This document shows, in pieces, positions 42,630 to 52,205 of a stretch of DNA of 64,000 nt. This DNA is from Elizabethkingia miricola (GTDB lineage Bacteria > Bacteroidota > Bacteroidia > Flavobacteriales > Weeksellaceae), in NCBI RefSeq assembly GCF_001675285.1, contig NZ_LSGQ01000030.1:434001-498000 (forward strand), read 5' to 3'. Below the pieces are notes generated by a model. The model was not told where the DNA came from. It ran no database searches and saw nothing but the letters and a program-made list of their open reading frames with translations. A program made the position numbers and the translations under genes. How positions within the stretch are numbered: the stretch's first letter is position 1; each line of letters starts with the position of its first letter.

Positions 42630-44852
42630 CTAGAAATTAAAGGTATATGAAAGATTAAATGTTCTTCCTCTTCCTTTATAATAGAATAAGTCCGGAACAC
42701 CGTAAGCGCCATACAGAATCTGCGAACGCTTGCTCCATATCGTTTGATAATCGGTATTGAAAAGGTTCTGAATACCGAGGTTAAATTTACCCCATGGCAG
42801 CTGATAGCCAATCATAAGATCTGCTGTATCGTATGCGTCGATCACATTTCCTAGATCGTCTTTAAGTTTAAAGTTTTGTAAATGCTGGTATCTGAAGTTC
42901 CAGTTTTTAATCTGATAGCCTATATAAGATACCATTTTGGAAGGTGAAGCATTGTAAACCTCTTGTTTGTTCCACGCTCCTTTGTTATCTACTTCAGACT
43001 TTATTAAAAGTCCACTGGCTCCAAAATATACTCCGTTAGGCATGTAATAAGATATTTCTGCCTCTATTCCCATATTTCTAAGCTTCAGATCATTGACAAT
43101 TAACTGAAATGTTTGTTTGTCTACTGTTATGCTTTTATCGGAATTGCTTAGGAACCCTGAAACCTGGGCTTTAAAGCCATTACTGTTAATACGGTAACCA
43201 ACTTCATACTGATTTGTTTTAATGCCCTGTAATGGTTGCTCTTTAACGTTAATACTGGATACTACATTCCAGTTTCCCGTTTTCTGATCCAGAGCGTAAG
43301 TTCCGGCACCATAATACTTGGACGGGTCAGCAAGACTCACACCTTGAGAGAAAGTTCCCCATACCTGATTCTTTTCATTAATCTTATATAAGAGTCCTGC
43401 ATTGGCAAGCGTCATATTGTAATCGCTTTTCCCACCAGGAATAGCTGAAGCAGATTTACCATAGCCCATTGCTACCTGCACTTGCTGCGTTGCACCTACA
43501 AAATCGTCTACCTCTACATTAATTCTCTGATAACGCACCCCTGCATTAAGTTGTAATTTAGGAATGATATCATATTTTACCTGAGCATATCCTGCATAAC
43601 TTCTGGAATGGTTAGTTGGATACCTGCCAAGCTCGTATTGCGTTGTGTTAATTAACCCGCCGCTTGACATTGTTTTTTCAAGATTGTATACCGACTGATT
43701 TGCATCGAATTTTTCAAAATCTATATCAACCCCGTAAGTAATATTTAGCTTATTCCAGTTTTTAGAAAGCAATGCTTTTATACCTGTATAATAAGTATTC
43801 TGTTGGGAAGACGACATATAGCTTATTGTACCCGTCTGTAACTTCAGATTACCCGGAAAAGGGTAAAAGCCTAATTTCTCACCTCTTGTAGCAACCTGCA
43901 CATAAAGGTCCTGCCCTCCTAATATATTGTTTCCGGTATACGCTAAAGTTCCCATATAACGTTCCGTTCCGATATTTTTATCTGAAGAGAATCCGTCTCT
44001 CATAGATAAGATTTTAGGATCTCTTTTTGTAAAAGCACTAAGATTCTCACCCAGAAAAACACTTCTGTCACCATTGAATTTGGAATTATAATACTGTACA
44101 GATGCTGTAATCTTATGCTTGTTGTTAAATTTGTAGCCTCCTGTTGCAAGGATGTCTATTGACTGGTTATACTGTAAATCTGTCTGGGTGATATCAGTAA
44201 TCAGCTGCTTCTGGTCGGCTCCATATACACCACCATTCTGCTGGTAGGCAACACCAAGTCTTCCAAATAACTTTTCGCCTTTCCCTGCGATAGATTGAGC
44301 AGCACGATAATCGTGATCATATTTCCCCATAAACCCGGTACGCACTCCTAATTCAGTCTCACCACTTAAGCCTTTTTTAGAAGGCGTTTTGGTAATAATA
44401 TTAATAATACCACCGGTTGCATTACCTCCGTAGATTGCACTTGCTCCAGAAAGAACCTCAATTCTTTCGATATTAAAAGGATCTATAGCATCCAGCTGAC
44501 GGCTGATTGTTCTTATACTGTTTAGAGAAACCCCATCAATCATTACCAATGCCGAACGGCCACGCATATTTTGACCGTAATTGGTTCTACCCTGTGGACC
44601 TATGTCTAAACTCGGTATGAGAATAGAAAGCATTTCTTTAATAGGAACTCCGTTTTTAGCCTGTAGTTCAATTTTATCTTTTGGCACTACCCAAACTGTT
44701 CCGGGAATATCCGATATCTTCGTCGGCTTTCTGGAGGCTACAATTACAACATCATCTATATTCTTAGTATTTCCGGAATCTTTTACACTTTGTGCATATC
44801 CCGGGAAATAAGCCAATACAGCTATAGCAGGCAATATTATTTGTTTTTTCAT
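42630..44852 (-). CDS. TonB-dependent receptor (siderophore/vitamin type)
   Basis: A 740-residue outer membrane receptor. The start at 44852 (MKKQIILPAIAVLAYFPGYAQS signal) is chosen because a TATATTTG box lies at 44883-44890, within the longer frame. TonB-box-like DDVVIVAS, then a plug with GVPIKEMLSILIPSLDIG, MRGRSALVMIDGVSLNS and IERIEVLSGASAIYGGNATGGIINIITK. The barrel ends FNLSYTFNF. There is no carboxypeptidase-like N-terminal domain and no SusD, so it resembles iron-siderophore or cobalamin receptors. No linked transport genes identify the ligand. Confidence 0.92.
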   Translation of the reverse strand: MKKQIILPAIAVLAYFPGYAQSVKDSGNTKNIDDVVIVASRKPTKISDIPGTVWVVPKDKIELQAKNGVPIKEMLSILIPSLDIGPQGRTNYGQNMRGRSALVMIDGVSLNSIRTISRQLDAIDPFNIERIEVLSGASAIYGGNATGGIINIITKTPSKKGLSGETELGVRTGFMGKYDHDYRAAQSIAGKGEKLFGRLGVAYQQNGGVYGADQKQLITDITQTDLQYNQSIDILATGGYKFNNKHKITASVQYYNSKFNGDRSVFLGENLSAFTKRDPKILSMRDGFSSDKNIGTERYMGTLAYTGNNILGGQDLYVQVATRGEKLGFYPFPGNLKLQTGTISYMSSSQQNTYYTGIKALLSKNWNKLNITYGVDIDFEKFDANQSVYNLEKTMSSGGLINTTQYELGRYPTNHSRSYAGYAQVKYDIIPKLQLNAGVRYQRINVEVDDFVGATQQVQVAMGYGKSASAIPGGKSDYNMTLANAGLLYKINEKNQVWGTFSQGVSLADPSKYYGAGTYALDQKTGNWNVVSSINVKEQPLQGIKTNQYEVGYRINSNGFKAQVSGFLSNSDKSITVDKQTFQLIVNDLKLRNMGIEAEISYYMPNGVYFGASGLLIKSEVDNKGAWNKQEVYNASPSKMVSYIGYQIKNWNFRYQHLQNFKLKDDLGNVIDAYDTADLMIGYQLPWGKFNLGIQNLFNTDYQTIWSKRSQILYGAYGVPDLFYYKGRGRTFNLSYTFNF

Positions 44853-44882
44853 AAACAGAAATAAATATATTTTAACTGGCAG

Positions 44883-44890
44883 CAAATATA
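44883..44890 (-). promoter_or_regulatory. Promoter -7 box of the TonB receptor gene
   Basis: TATATTTG on the minus strand, 30 bases before the chosen ATG; a TTTG at 44915-44918 is 24 bases upstream, slightly wide for a -33 element. Confidence 0.6.
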
Positions 44891-45032
44891 GTTTTTATTA
44901 ATTCTAAATTAAAACAAAATAATAGTGAAATTTGTCAGGAGAACTATTCTAAGAATAAGAAACAAACCGATAACATCAGTTAATTAGATTCTGAAGCAAT
45001 AAGAACAGAAAGGTTAAAGAAATACAGAGCAT

Positions 45033-45064
45033 AAAAAAAGCACCTACATTTCTGTAAGTGCTTT
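45033..45064 (-). terminator. Terminator of tRNA-Asn
   Basis: On the minus strand AAAGCACTTACA and TGTAGGTGCTTT pair (one G-U) around GAAA and are followed by TTTTTTATGC. Confidence 0.88.
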
Positions 45065-45072
45065 ATAAGAAG

Positions 45073-45146
45073 CTCCTCCTGCTGGGCTCGAACCAGCGAC
45101 CCTCTGATTAACAGTCAGATGCTCTAACCAACTGAGCTAAGGAGGA
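45073..45146 (-). tRNA. tRNA-Asn (anticodon GTT)
   Basis: Acceptor TCCTCCT pairs with AGGAGGA. D-arm GCTCAGTTGGTTAGAGC. Anticodon stem TCTGA/TCAGA with loop CTGTTAA, anticodon GTT. T-arm GCTGGTTCGAGCCCAGC. CCA is not encoded. Confidence 0.95.
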
Positions 45147-45168
45147 ATGTCCTTTGTTTTAAGTGGTG

Positions 45169-45200
45169 CAAATATACACACATTTTATATTCACTGCAAA
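45169..45200 (-). promoter_or_regulatory. Promoter of tRNA-Asn
   Basis: Minus strand TTTG (45197-45200), 20-base spacer, TATATTTG (45169-45176). Identical elements and spacing to the tRNA-Leu cluster promoter at 24903-24934. Confidence 0.85.
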
Positions 45201-45234
45201 TATTTTTTTACATTTTTTTGCAATAAAATCTCTA

Positions 45235-46569
45235 TCAATTGAAAATCAGCTTATAAATATCACTACCGAATATAAGAATCATAAGCCCTAACAGGAATAT
45301 CACCCCTATCATCTGTGCATTTTCTAATACTTTCTGAGGGACAGGCTTTCCTGTTACCATTTCCCAAAGTGTAAATAAAACATGGCCTCCATCCAATCCT
45401 GGAATAGGAATAAGGTTAAGGAATGCCAACCATACAGAGAACATTGCCGTAAACGACCAGAATGCAACCCAGTCAATCTGTGCAGGCATTTGCTTTATAA
45501 TACCTATAGGCCCTGAAACTTTAGTATAACCTTTTGTTTTTTGGTTAAAGATAATTTTAAACTGCTTTATCTGCATTACCAGTACATCTATAGTTCTGGT
45601 AAATCCTCTCGGAATAGCCTGAAGGAATCCGTATTCTTTTGTTACACTAGTTTTTTCAAAAGAAGCCATCATTACTTTAAAATCTGGTGTAAAGCCTATT
45701 TTTCCTTTAGCATCTACATTTACCGGAAGTTCAAGCTTTTCACCTTTTCTCTCTACTCCTATAGTAATAGTTTTGTTTTTGTTAGCCGTTACCTCTCCCG
45801 AAACTTCATCGAAGAAAGGAGCTGGCTTTCCGTTTACAGAGATAATTCTGTCTCCTTTTAATAATCCAGCCTTTTGTGCCCCCATATTTGGTGCAACAGA
45901 ATCTATAACGGCAGGAAATCTTGGAGAGAAATAAGCTTTTGCTTCGTTAGATTTAATAACTTCTGCAACTCCGTTCTCATTAACCGGAAAGGTTACTTCT
46001 TTTCCATTACGCAATACAGTAGCCTCATTCGCGAAAAGCATATTGATCATGGACGTCTCCATTCTTTCAGCAGGCTTTCCGTCAATTTTCAGGATTTTAT
46101 CACCTGTTTCAAGTCCCATTTTGCGGCCTTCTTCGGAAACAGCTATACCGTTTTCAAATTTAGCATTATCATGGTAAGTTTCTCCATTAAAGAAAGAAAG
46201 ACATGAATATATTAACCAGGCCAAAAAGAAGTTAACTGTTACCCCGCCAAGCATGATAATAAGACGCTGCCAAGCCGGTTTAGATCTGAATTCCCATGGT
46301 TCAGCAGGTTTCTTCAATTGTTCAGTATCCATACTTTCGTCCACCATTCCGGCAATTTTCACATAACCACCGAAAGGAAGCCAGCCTATACCATATTCTG
46401 TTTCTCCGATTTTCTTTTTTACTAGAGAAAACCAAGGGTCAAAGAAAAGATAAAACTTTTCAACTTTGGTCTTGAAAAGTTTAGCCGGAATAAAGTGCCC
46501 TAATTCATGTAGGATCACCAAGATTGATATACTTAAAACGAATTGAAATATCTGATTAAATAACTCCAT
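45235..46569 (-). CDS. rseP: RIP metalloprotease RseP (site-2 protease)
   Basis: A 444-residue intramembrane zinc protease. HELGH (21-25) in the first transmembrane segment and LDGGH in a later one (about 394) form the active site. Periplasmic PDZ domains lie between them (GDKILKIDGKPAERM, GLLKGDRIISVNGKPAPF). The family cleaves anti-sigma factors and signal peptides inside the membrane. An ECF sigma/membrane-protein pair is 10 kb away, but a link is only speculative. A TATTTTTG box lies at 46587-46594 on the minus strand, 17 bases before the ATG. Confidence 0.95.
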   Translation of the reverse strand: MELFNQIFQFVLSISILVILHELGHFIPAKLFKTKVEKFYLFFDPWFSLVKKKIGETEYGIGWLPFGGYVKIAGMVDESMDTEQLKKPAEPWEFRSKPAWQRLIIMLGGVTVNFFLAWLIYSCLSFFNGETYHDNAKFENGIAVSEEGRKMGLETGDKILKIDGKPAERMETSMINMLFANEATVLRNGKEVTFPVNENGVAEVIKSNEAKAYFSPRFPAVIDSVAPNMGAQKAGLLKGDRIISVNGKPAPFFDEVSGEVTANKNKTITIGVERKGEKLELPVNVDAKGKIGFTPDFKVMMASFEKTSVTKEYGFLQAIPRGFTRTIDVLVMQIKQFKIIFNQKTKGYTKVSGPIGIIKQMPAQIDWVAFWSFTAMFSVWLAFLNLIPIPGLDGGHVLFTLWEMVTGKPVPQKVLENAQMIGVIFLLGLMILIFGSDIYKLIFN

Positions 46570-46586
46570 TTGTAATATTTGAAATG

Positions 46587-46594
46587 CAAAAATA
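46587..46594 (-). promoter_or_regulatory. Promoter -7 box of rseP
   Basis: TATTTTTG on the minus strand matches TAnnTTTG, 17 bases from the rseP start. Confidence 0.5.
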
Positions 46595-46619
46595 GGAATA
46601 ATATTCGAGCCTGAGGGGA

Positions 46620-46650
46620 AATAAAAAAGTTGCCTTATAATAAGGCAACT
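46620..46650 (-). terminator. Terminator of the small outer membrane protein gene
   Basis: GTTGCCTTATAATAAGGCAAC (46629-46649) is an almost perfect palindrome; on the minus strand it is followed by TTTTTTATTT. Confidence 0.85.
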
Positions 46651-46674
46651 GTACTATTTTTTGTTGTTTATGGA

Positions 46675-47139
46675 TTACAATGTAAACTTGAATCCAAATC
46701 CGAATCTACCTACATTAGAATCTCCACCATTTGAAAGCCAGAATGCTGGTCTCCAGTCGAATGAAAATGCAATAGGTGCTCCGTTAATCTTGTACTCTAA
46801 ACCTGCCATCGGACGGATTGCAAACTGAGTATCTCCACCTTTAACAAAACCTAAAGCCGGTCCGATACCTAAATACCAGTTAAGACCTTTAGCTCCGGAA
46901 ATACCTTTGTTGTAAGAGTACATTGCCTGTAGCATAGTAACGTGGTTACCAAATACTACTTCTGCCTGTCCGGCATTGTTAGCGTCGAAGAAGTGCTTTA
47001 CAGCCGGCCCTACCAAAGTAGATCCATCTCCAAAATCTACAGAAAGCCCTAAGCTCGTTTTGTAGATCTGTGCCTTTGCCTGAGTTGCTCCAATTGCTAA
47101 AAAAACAACAGCAAATAAAGATTTCAATAAATTTTTCAT
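46675..47139 (-). CDS. Small outer membrane beta-barrel protein
   Basis: A 154-residue exported protein; the start at 47139 (MKNLLKSLFAVVFLAIGATQAKAQ) gives a clean signal peptide. The mature part alternates short beta strands and turns (YKTSLGLSVDFGDG, KGLNWYLGIGPALGFVKGG, MAGLEYKINGAPIAFSFDWRPAFWL) and ends in FGFGFKFTL with an aromatic near the terminus, as in eight-stranded barrels. It is followed by a second small barrel-like gene upstream. Specific function unknown. Confidence 0.82.
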   Translation of the reverse strand: MKNLLKSLFAVVFLAIGATQAKAQIYKTSLGLSVDFGDGSTLVGPAVKHFFDANNAGQAEVVFGNHVTMLQAMYSYNKGISGAKGLNWYLGIGPALGFVKGGDTQFAIRPMAGLEYKINGAPIAFSFDWRPAFWLSNGGDSNVGRFGFGFKFTL

Positions 47140-47183
47140 AATCGTCAATAGTTTATATTTATTTGTTTTTACTTTTCTTTTTA

Positions 47184-47633
47184 TTATTTCAGGTTGAATA
47201 CTACACCGATCCCACCTCTGTTACCTACTTCAGCAAAAGCTCCGATCGTAGGTGTAAAGAAATATCTGAATCCTATATGTGCTCCAAAATCAAATGTATC
47301 ACCAAGAACTCCCATTGTTATACCTGGATAAATATCGAATTTATCCGGAAGCTCCAATACATCCTTCAGATGGTAATTTGCGCGTGCATATACAGATATC
47401 GCTGTTTTTTTATTTCCGTCAACCGTTTTACCTTCAGAATAAATACCAACTCCGGCACCTATAGAGATTGCATCAGCAATTCCGTAATCATAAGACCCTT
47501 TAACACCAAAACCTCCTTTTCCCCATACATTCATGCCTGCTTGTATTTTTTGGTCACCTTGCCCATTCCAAGCCTGAGCACTGGTCATCTGAATAGCAAA
47601 CATTCCTATTATAGAAAACAATACCTTTTTCAT
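47184..47633 (-). CDS. Small outer membrane beta-barrel protein
   Basis: A 149-residue exported protein with signal peptide MKKVLFSIIGMFAIQMTSAQ. The body is Gly/Tyr-rich with strand-turn repeats (IQAGMNVWGKGGFGVKGSYDYG, ISIGAGVGIY, GAHIGFRYFF) and ends GIGVVFNLK. It resembles the neighbouring small barrel protein in architecture, though not closely in sequence. It lies 44 bases upstream of that gene on the same strand, so they may be co-transcribed. Function unknown. Confidence 0.8.
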   Translation of the reverse strand: MKKVLFSIIGMFAIQMTSAQAWNGQGDQKIQAGMNVWGKGGFGVKGSYDYGIADAISIGAGVGIYSEGKTVDGNKKTAISVYARANYHLKDVLELPDKFDIYPGITMGVLGDTFDFGAHIGFRYFFTPTIGAFAEVGNRGGIGVVFNLK

Positions 47634-47705
47634 AAAATAATCTTATATTCCTTTATTATCAATAACTTTACTAACGCAATTTTAATAAATTTATTCTTAC
47701 TGTTT

Positions 47706-48470
47706 ATGAAAAATTTAAAAATATTGGGCTTACAGCATGATATTCAATGGAAAAATAAAGTTAAGAATTTTGAAATAATCGAAAATCTTTTGCCAAAAGA
47801 AGATAAACCGGATATTTTTCTTCTCCCTGAAATGTTTGCTACTGGCTTCTGTATGGATGTAGAAGAAATTGCCGATCAGGATGGTGAAGTTCTGAACTGG
47901 ATGACATCTTTAGCTGTAGATAACAATATTGCTGTAGGCGGAAGTGTTGCTGTAAAAGAGAATGGCAAATTCTACAATCGTTTTTATTTTATAGAAAAAG
48001 ATGGAACTATACATCATTATGATAAAAGACATCTTTTTTCCTATGCAAAAGAGGATCAGTTTTATACACCGGGAACAGAAAAAATAGTTATTGAATATAT
48101 AGGCTGGAAAATCTGTTTGCAGGTTTGTTATGATCTTCGCTTTCCTGTCTTTGTAAGAAATACGGAAAATTACGATCTGATCCTGAATGTTGCCAGTTGG
48201 CCATCTTCCCGAATAGATGCCTGGGATACACTGCTAAAAGCAAGAGCAATTGAAAATCAGTCTTATGCTTTTGGCCTAAATCGTGTAGGAGATGACGGCA
48301 ATAAGCTACATTATAACGGATCCTCTCATTGCTTCTTTGCAGATGGTTCAGAAATAGCACTTCTAAAGGATAATCTTATTTATGCCGAATTAGATAAAGA
48401 TTTATTAACTGAATTCAGAAATAAGTTTCCGTTTTTAACCGATCAGGATATTTTCAGCCTTTCTTTATAG
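47706..48470 (+). CDS. Carbon-nitrogen hydrolase, omega-amidase-like (YafV/Nit2 group)
   Basis: A 254-residue nitrilase-superfamily enzyme with the Glu-Lys-Cys triad: Glu42 in LLPEMFATGF, Lys107 in HHYDKRHLFS and Cys141 in ICLQVCYDLRFP. The group hydrolyses alpha-ketoglutaramate and ketosuccinamate, products of glutamine/asparagine transaminases. I chose ATG 47706, since the frame upstream runs antisense through the barrel-protein gene and is not protein-like. Confidence 0.92.
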   Translation: MKNLKILGLQHDIQWKNKVKNFEIIENLLPKEDKPDIFLLPEMFATGFCMDVEEIADQDGEVLNWMTSLAVDNNIAVGGSVAVKENGKFYNRFYFIEKDGTIHHYDKRHLFSYAKEDQFYTPGTEKIVIEYIGWKICLQVCYDLRFPVFVRNTENYDLILNVASWPSSRIDAWDTLLKARAIENQSYAFGLNRVGDDGNKLHYNGSSHCFFADGSEIALLKDNLIYAELDKDLLTEFRNKFPFLTDQDIFSLSL

Positions 48471-48679
48471 GGCGAAACCATTTATTATAATAATTTACTG
48501 AAAATCAATTTAATAAAACCCGTGCTATCAACTTGATTGTGCTATAATTTTCTGATTATTAACTGAAAAATAGACAAAATTAAATTAGCCTATAAAAGTG
48601 ATAGATTTTTTCATTGGATTTTGTTTATAATCGTTCTAAACAATACCGTTTTCTTCCCGTTTGTGTTAAGAAAATTTAA

Positions 48680-48687
48680 TATTTTTG
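48680..48687 (+). promoter_or_regulatory. Promoter -7 box of the cupin-like gene
   Basis: TATTTTTG fits TAnnTTTG, with TTTG at 48660-48663 (16-base spacer, slightly short), 18 bases before the ATG at 48706. Confidence 0.6.
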
Positions 48688-48705
48688 CATCATAAATAAA
48701 ATGAA

Positions 48706-49587
48706 ATGGGACTTATTCTTAAACCGATTGATGTTGTAGACGACATTTCACAGGAAGATTTCCGCGAAAAATATCTAAAGCCACGTAAGCCAGTGGTAAT
48801 AAAAAATATGGCTAAAAAATGGCCTGCTTATCAGAAGTGGACCATGGAATATATGAAAGAGGTGGTTGGCGATGTAACTGTTCCTTTATATGACAGCTCA
48901 AAAGCTGATCCTTCTGCACCTATTAATTCATCAGCTGCAGAAATGAAATTTGGCGATTATATCGACCTTATTCAGAAGGAACCTACTGACCTCAGAATTT
49001 TCCTTTTTGATCCGATAAAATTCGCTCCGAAATTACTGGATGATTATATCTCTCCAAAAGATTTAATGGGAGGATTCCTGGATAAATATCCAAACATGTT
49101 CTTCGGAGGTAAAGGTTCTGTAACCTTCCTACATTTTGATATCGATATGGCTCATATCTTCCATACACACTTTAACGGACGAAAACATATTCTGCTTTTC
49201 GACTACAAGTGGAAAGAGCGTTTGTATCAGATTCCATATGCAACATATGCACTGGAGGATTATGATATTGAGAATCCTGACTTCAGCAAATTTCCGGCAT
49301 TGGACGGTGTAGAAGGAATTGAATGTTATCTGGAACATGGAGATACTTTGTTTATGCCAACCGGATGGTGGCACTGGATGAAGTATCTGGATGGTTCATT
49401 TTCTATTTCACTTCGTGCATGGGATAAGAGCTGGGGTGTAAAAGCCCATTCTCTTTGGAACCTTACCGTTCAACGCAAGTTTGACAACTTCATGAAATCG
49501 CGTTATAAAAAACGTTATATGGATTGGAAAGAAAAAAAGGCTTTCGAAAGAGCGAATACCGCACTGAAAAGAGGCCTTCCGAAATAA
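48706..49587 (+). CDS. JmjC/cupin_8-type protein, possible 2-oxoglutarate oxygenase
   Basis: A 293-residue protein of the cupin-like (JmjC) family. The N-terminal part (EKYLKPRKPVVIKNMAKKWPA) is typical. The iron-binding facial triad is probably His143-x-Asp145 in FLHFDIDMAH and His223 in PTGWWHWMKYL. Asn/Lys candidates for 2-oxoglutarate binding lie in FNGRKHILLF. Known relatives hydroxylate ribosomal proteins or other substrates. An overlapping ATG at 48701 is out of frame. The substrate is unknown. Confidence 0.87.
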   Translation: MGLILKPIDVVDDISQEDFREKYLKPRKPVVIKNMAKKWPAYQKWTMEYMKEVVGDVTVPLYDSSKADPSAPINSSAAEMKFGDYIDLIQKEPTDLRIFLFDPIKFAPKLLDDYISPKDLMGGFLDKYPNMFFGGKGSVTFLHFDIDMAHIFHTHFNGRKHILLFDYKWKERLYQIPYATYALEDYDIENPDFSKFPALDGVEGIECYLEHGDTLFMPTGWWHWMKYLDGSFSISLRAWDKSWGVKAHSLWNLTVQRKFDNFMKSRYKKRYMDWKEKKAFERANTALKRGLPK

Positions 49588-49590
49588 AAT

Positions 49591-49619
49591 AAAAATCCCA
49601 GCAATGCTGGGATTTTTTT
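49591..49619 (+). terminator. Terminator of the cupin-like gene
   Basis: AAATCCCAGCA (49593-49603) pairs with TGCTGGGATTT (49605-49615), followed by T residues. Confidence 0.92.
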
Positions 49620-49633
49620 GTTAGTTTTATTAT

Positions 49634-50404
49634 ATGAAAATTTTCCGGATTCTTTTACTTTCAGTCTTATTTCTTCAATGTAAAAAGGAAGAAAAAATTT
49701 CTGACGGAGTTACTTTTCAATATGATAAAAGTGTTCCCATGAAATTTCAGGATTTTAATGAAGGGCTCGATGAATATAATGGCTCGGTAGTATATATAGG
49801 TCATATGCCGAAAACTATTTTTATAAAATACTATTCAAAAGGTATTATGATTCCCCCTCCTCCCTCTCCGATAGAAAATAATTTTCAGGAAAAAAAATAC
49901 AAACAGGACGAAAGAAAATATGATTTAATAAAGCAAAAATACTTCAACGGCTACCTCCCTGTATTTATATCACAAAAAGATATAAAGAAAGATTCTATTG
50001 GAAACCATAATATAAGGATTGAAGCAAATACACATGATACAATCCCATTTTACTCAATTCCATTTAGCAATTATCAAATAAAAGCTTACAAAGCCTTCCC
50101 TGTTTATATAAAAAATATTTCCTCCCATAATTTGATACTTCCTGTTGGGCGCTTAGGATTATCATATGAAGTTTTAAACCTGTCTAATAAATGGCAAATA
50201 TTATATAATAATAATTGGTTTATTTGTGGTACCGGCTCACTTCCTAAAAGGTATTACTTCTTTAAAAAAGAAGATATGGTAATTTTCGGAGTTCCATATC
50301 TTAAAGGCAATTTTAAAACAAAAATGCGTATCCGATTTGAATACGCAATTTCTAATGAATTCGATGCTTCTGTTAATCCTGAAATTTTCAAAAAACAACG
50401 CTAA
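49634..50404 (+). CDS. Lipoprotein of unknown function
   Basis: A 256-residue lipoprotein (lipobox VLFLQC, Cys16, followed by KKEEK). It contains a short proline run (PPPPSPIENN) at about residue 76 and otherwise looks beta-rich (YSIPFSNYQIKAYKAFPVYIKNIS, LGLSYEVLNLSNKWQILYNN). I recognise no domain. It starts 15 bases after the previous gene's terminator T-run and converges on the M14 peptidase gene. Confidence 0.72.
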   Translation: MKIFRILLLSVLFLQCKKEEKISDGVTFQYDKSVPMKFQDFNEGLDEYNGSVVYIGHMPKTIFIKYYSKGIMIPPPPSPIENNFQEKKYKQDERKYDLIKQKYFNGYLPVFISQKDIKKDSIGNHNIRIEANTHDTIPFYSIPFSNYQIKAYKAFPVYIKNISSHNLILPVGRLGLSYEVLNLSNKWQILYNNNWFICGTGSLPKRYYFFKKEDMVIFGVPYLKGNFKTKMRIRFEYAISNEFDASVNPEIFKKQR

Positions 50405-50424
50405 TCGATTTTATAAATCAGTCA

Positions 50425-52146
50425 TTATAATATCCTGTAAATCGGATACTGTCTGTGAGTTTTTTTCTCGTAATAAGGAGAGTTTTCATACACCCAATCC
50501 AGCTGTGCCTTTCCTTCTTTCGCAAAGTCCTTATCTATTTTCTTTTTAGCTTCGAATGCTGTTCTTAATGCCAAATCATTTTTCATAAGCTCTGCTGCTG
50601 TATCTTCAAATATATACGCAGAATAATATTCTTTTTGTCCCAGCATGGCATCAAAGAAATTCCAGTTAAAGAAAGAATCTAAAGCTTCAGGCTCTAATGT
50701 TTCTAATATATATTTCACGCCTGCCTGCTGTGTTGGCACCACATAATCTCCAGCCAAAAACTTAATTTGTTTATTGGATTTCCCTACAACTGTTTCATAA
50801 TGGGTATAATGACCTTCGTAAGGATTCTTCACTGTTTTAAAATCATTGATTTTATATGTCTCTACAGTAGCTACACTATCACGCTTCAGTACATTCATGC
50901 GGATATGATTTCTTTTCAACTCTTCTATTACACGGTATTCCGATTGTGGAATTACATAATACCTCGGGATGCTTACAAATCCGGTTGGGGCATAGGTATT
51001 GAAGAGTTTTATCTTTTTTGTAAAAGGCTTATTCCGGTCATAGTACAACCTTTTCTGTCCGGAAATTCCACTTGGTTTATACCCTGCCTCAAAACCTTTA
51101 AAATCCATTGTTGAATACTTAGTAGAATCTACTTTCCAACGAATAGGATATTGTTTCCCGGCTGTATATTGCTTAAGATTTTCTTTACGAAGCTCTTTTA
51201 TTTTCTTATAATTATTATCAAGATTTTCAAGATTTACCAGCATATATTTGTAGGTAGCATCTACTCTTTTATCATAAGGCTTTAGCATATGGGTTTCCAC
51301 AACCGTTCCGATAGAGTTAAATAAGCTGGTATATCCTGTTGCATAACGGGGAGAATCTTCGAAAGAAGCAAAGCCAATTTCCGGAACATCTCCATGAATA
51401 TTAACATAAGGAGTGCTTTCGTATCCCAATGCCTGCATTTGCTTTAGATTGTCAGCCTGAAATTCGTTGAAAAAATAATCACCAAGTGATTTTCCAAGCC
51501 TTTCTTTATGTGTGGAAATATAAGTGAAAGTATACTGATAATCGGCTCCGTTGCTTACGTGATTATCAATAAATACATCGGGATTTAGCCATTGGTATAT
51601 CTGCTGGAAACTTCTGGCATTTTTTGTGTCTGCTTTTATAAAATCCCTGTTCAGATCATAGTTTCTGGCATTTCCGCGGAACCCATATTCTTCCGGTCCG
51701 TTCTGATTTGCTCTGGAATAAGATCCTCTGTTCAGCATTCCGCTAACATTATAAGCCGCAATAGCTGCTATAACAACGTTCTTAGGAGCCTTTACCTTCT
51801 GCATTGCCAGATCTCGCATCAGCATCATGGTAGCATCTATGCCATCGGGTTCTCCGGGATGAATCCCGTTATTAATCATCAGGATAGTTTTGTCCATACC
51901 TAACTTTTCTATTTTCTCCTTAAATGGATTAAAAACAACCACATAAATTGGCTTTCCATTATCGTCTTCTCCCTTTTGCAGGTATTGAATATTTTTGAAA
52001 TTTTTAGACAAATCCCTGTAAAAAGTATTCATCTCATCATAAGTAACGGACTGGTTACCGTTTCCTTTTTCATAAGGTGTGAGGTAAGTATTCTGTCCAA
52101 ATACCAACCCTGAAAAGCAAGACAATAAAAGAAATTTAAGCTTCAT
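50425..52146 (-). CDS. M14 family zinc carboxypeptidase, secreted
   Basis: A 573-residue exported metallopeptidase. Start 52146 (MKLKFLLLSCFSGLVFGQ) is preferred to an upstream in-frame TTG. Zinc ligands: His96 and Glu99 in NNGIHPGEPDG and His196 in FIDNHVSNGADYQYTF. The substrate-binding RNYDLNRDF block (about 161-169) lies between them. A catalytic-Glu-type segment EVGFASFEDSPRY-like appears as EIGFASFEDSPRY. The domain occupies the first 350 residues, and the last 220 have no recognised motif. The role is probably removal of C-terminal residues from peptides outside the cell. Confidence 0.9.
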   Translation of the reverse strand: MKLKFLLLSCFSGLVFGQNTYLTPYEKGNGNQSVTYDEMNTFYRDLSKNFKNIQYLQKGEDDNGKPIYVVVFNPFKEKIEKLGMDKTILMINNGIHPGEPDGIDATMMLMRDLAMQKVKAPKNVVIAAIAAYNVSGMLNRGSYSRANQNGPEEYGFRGNARNYDLNRDFIKADTKNARSFQQIYQWLNPDVFIDNHVSNGADYQYTFTYISTHKERLGKSLGDYFFNEFQADNLKQMQALGYESTPYVNIHGDVPEIGFASFEDSPRYATGYTSLFNSIGTVVETHMLKPYDKRVDATYKYMLVNLENLDNNYKKIKELRKENLKQYTAGKQYPIRWKVDSTKYSTMDFKGFEAGYKPSGISGQKRLYYDRNKPFTKKIKLFNTYAPTGFVSIPRYYVIPQSEYRVIEELKRNHIRMNVLKRDSVATVETYKINDFKTVKNPYEGHYTHYETVVGKSNKQIKFLAGDYVVPTQQAGVKYILETLEPEALDSFFNWNFFDAMLGQKEYYSAYIFEDTAAELMKNDLALRTAFEAKKKIDKDFAKEGKAQLDWVYENSPYYEKKTHRQYPIYRIL

Positions 52147-52205
52147 GAGTTTATTATTTTTCAAAACTTAAATTTACAACATTGTCATCATAATTTATTT
52201 ACAGA

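Noticed and set aside
47163-47705. Long N-terminal extension of the omega-amidase-like enzyme
   Set aside because: This stretch is antisense to the small barrel-protein gene, is cysteine- and aromatic-rich in a non-protein-like way, and the nitrilase fold begins at the ATG at 47706.
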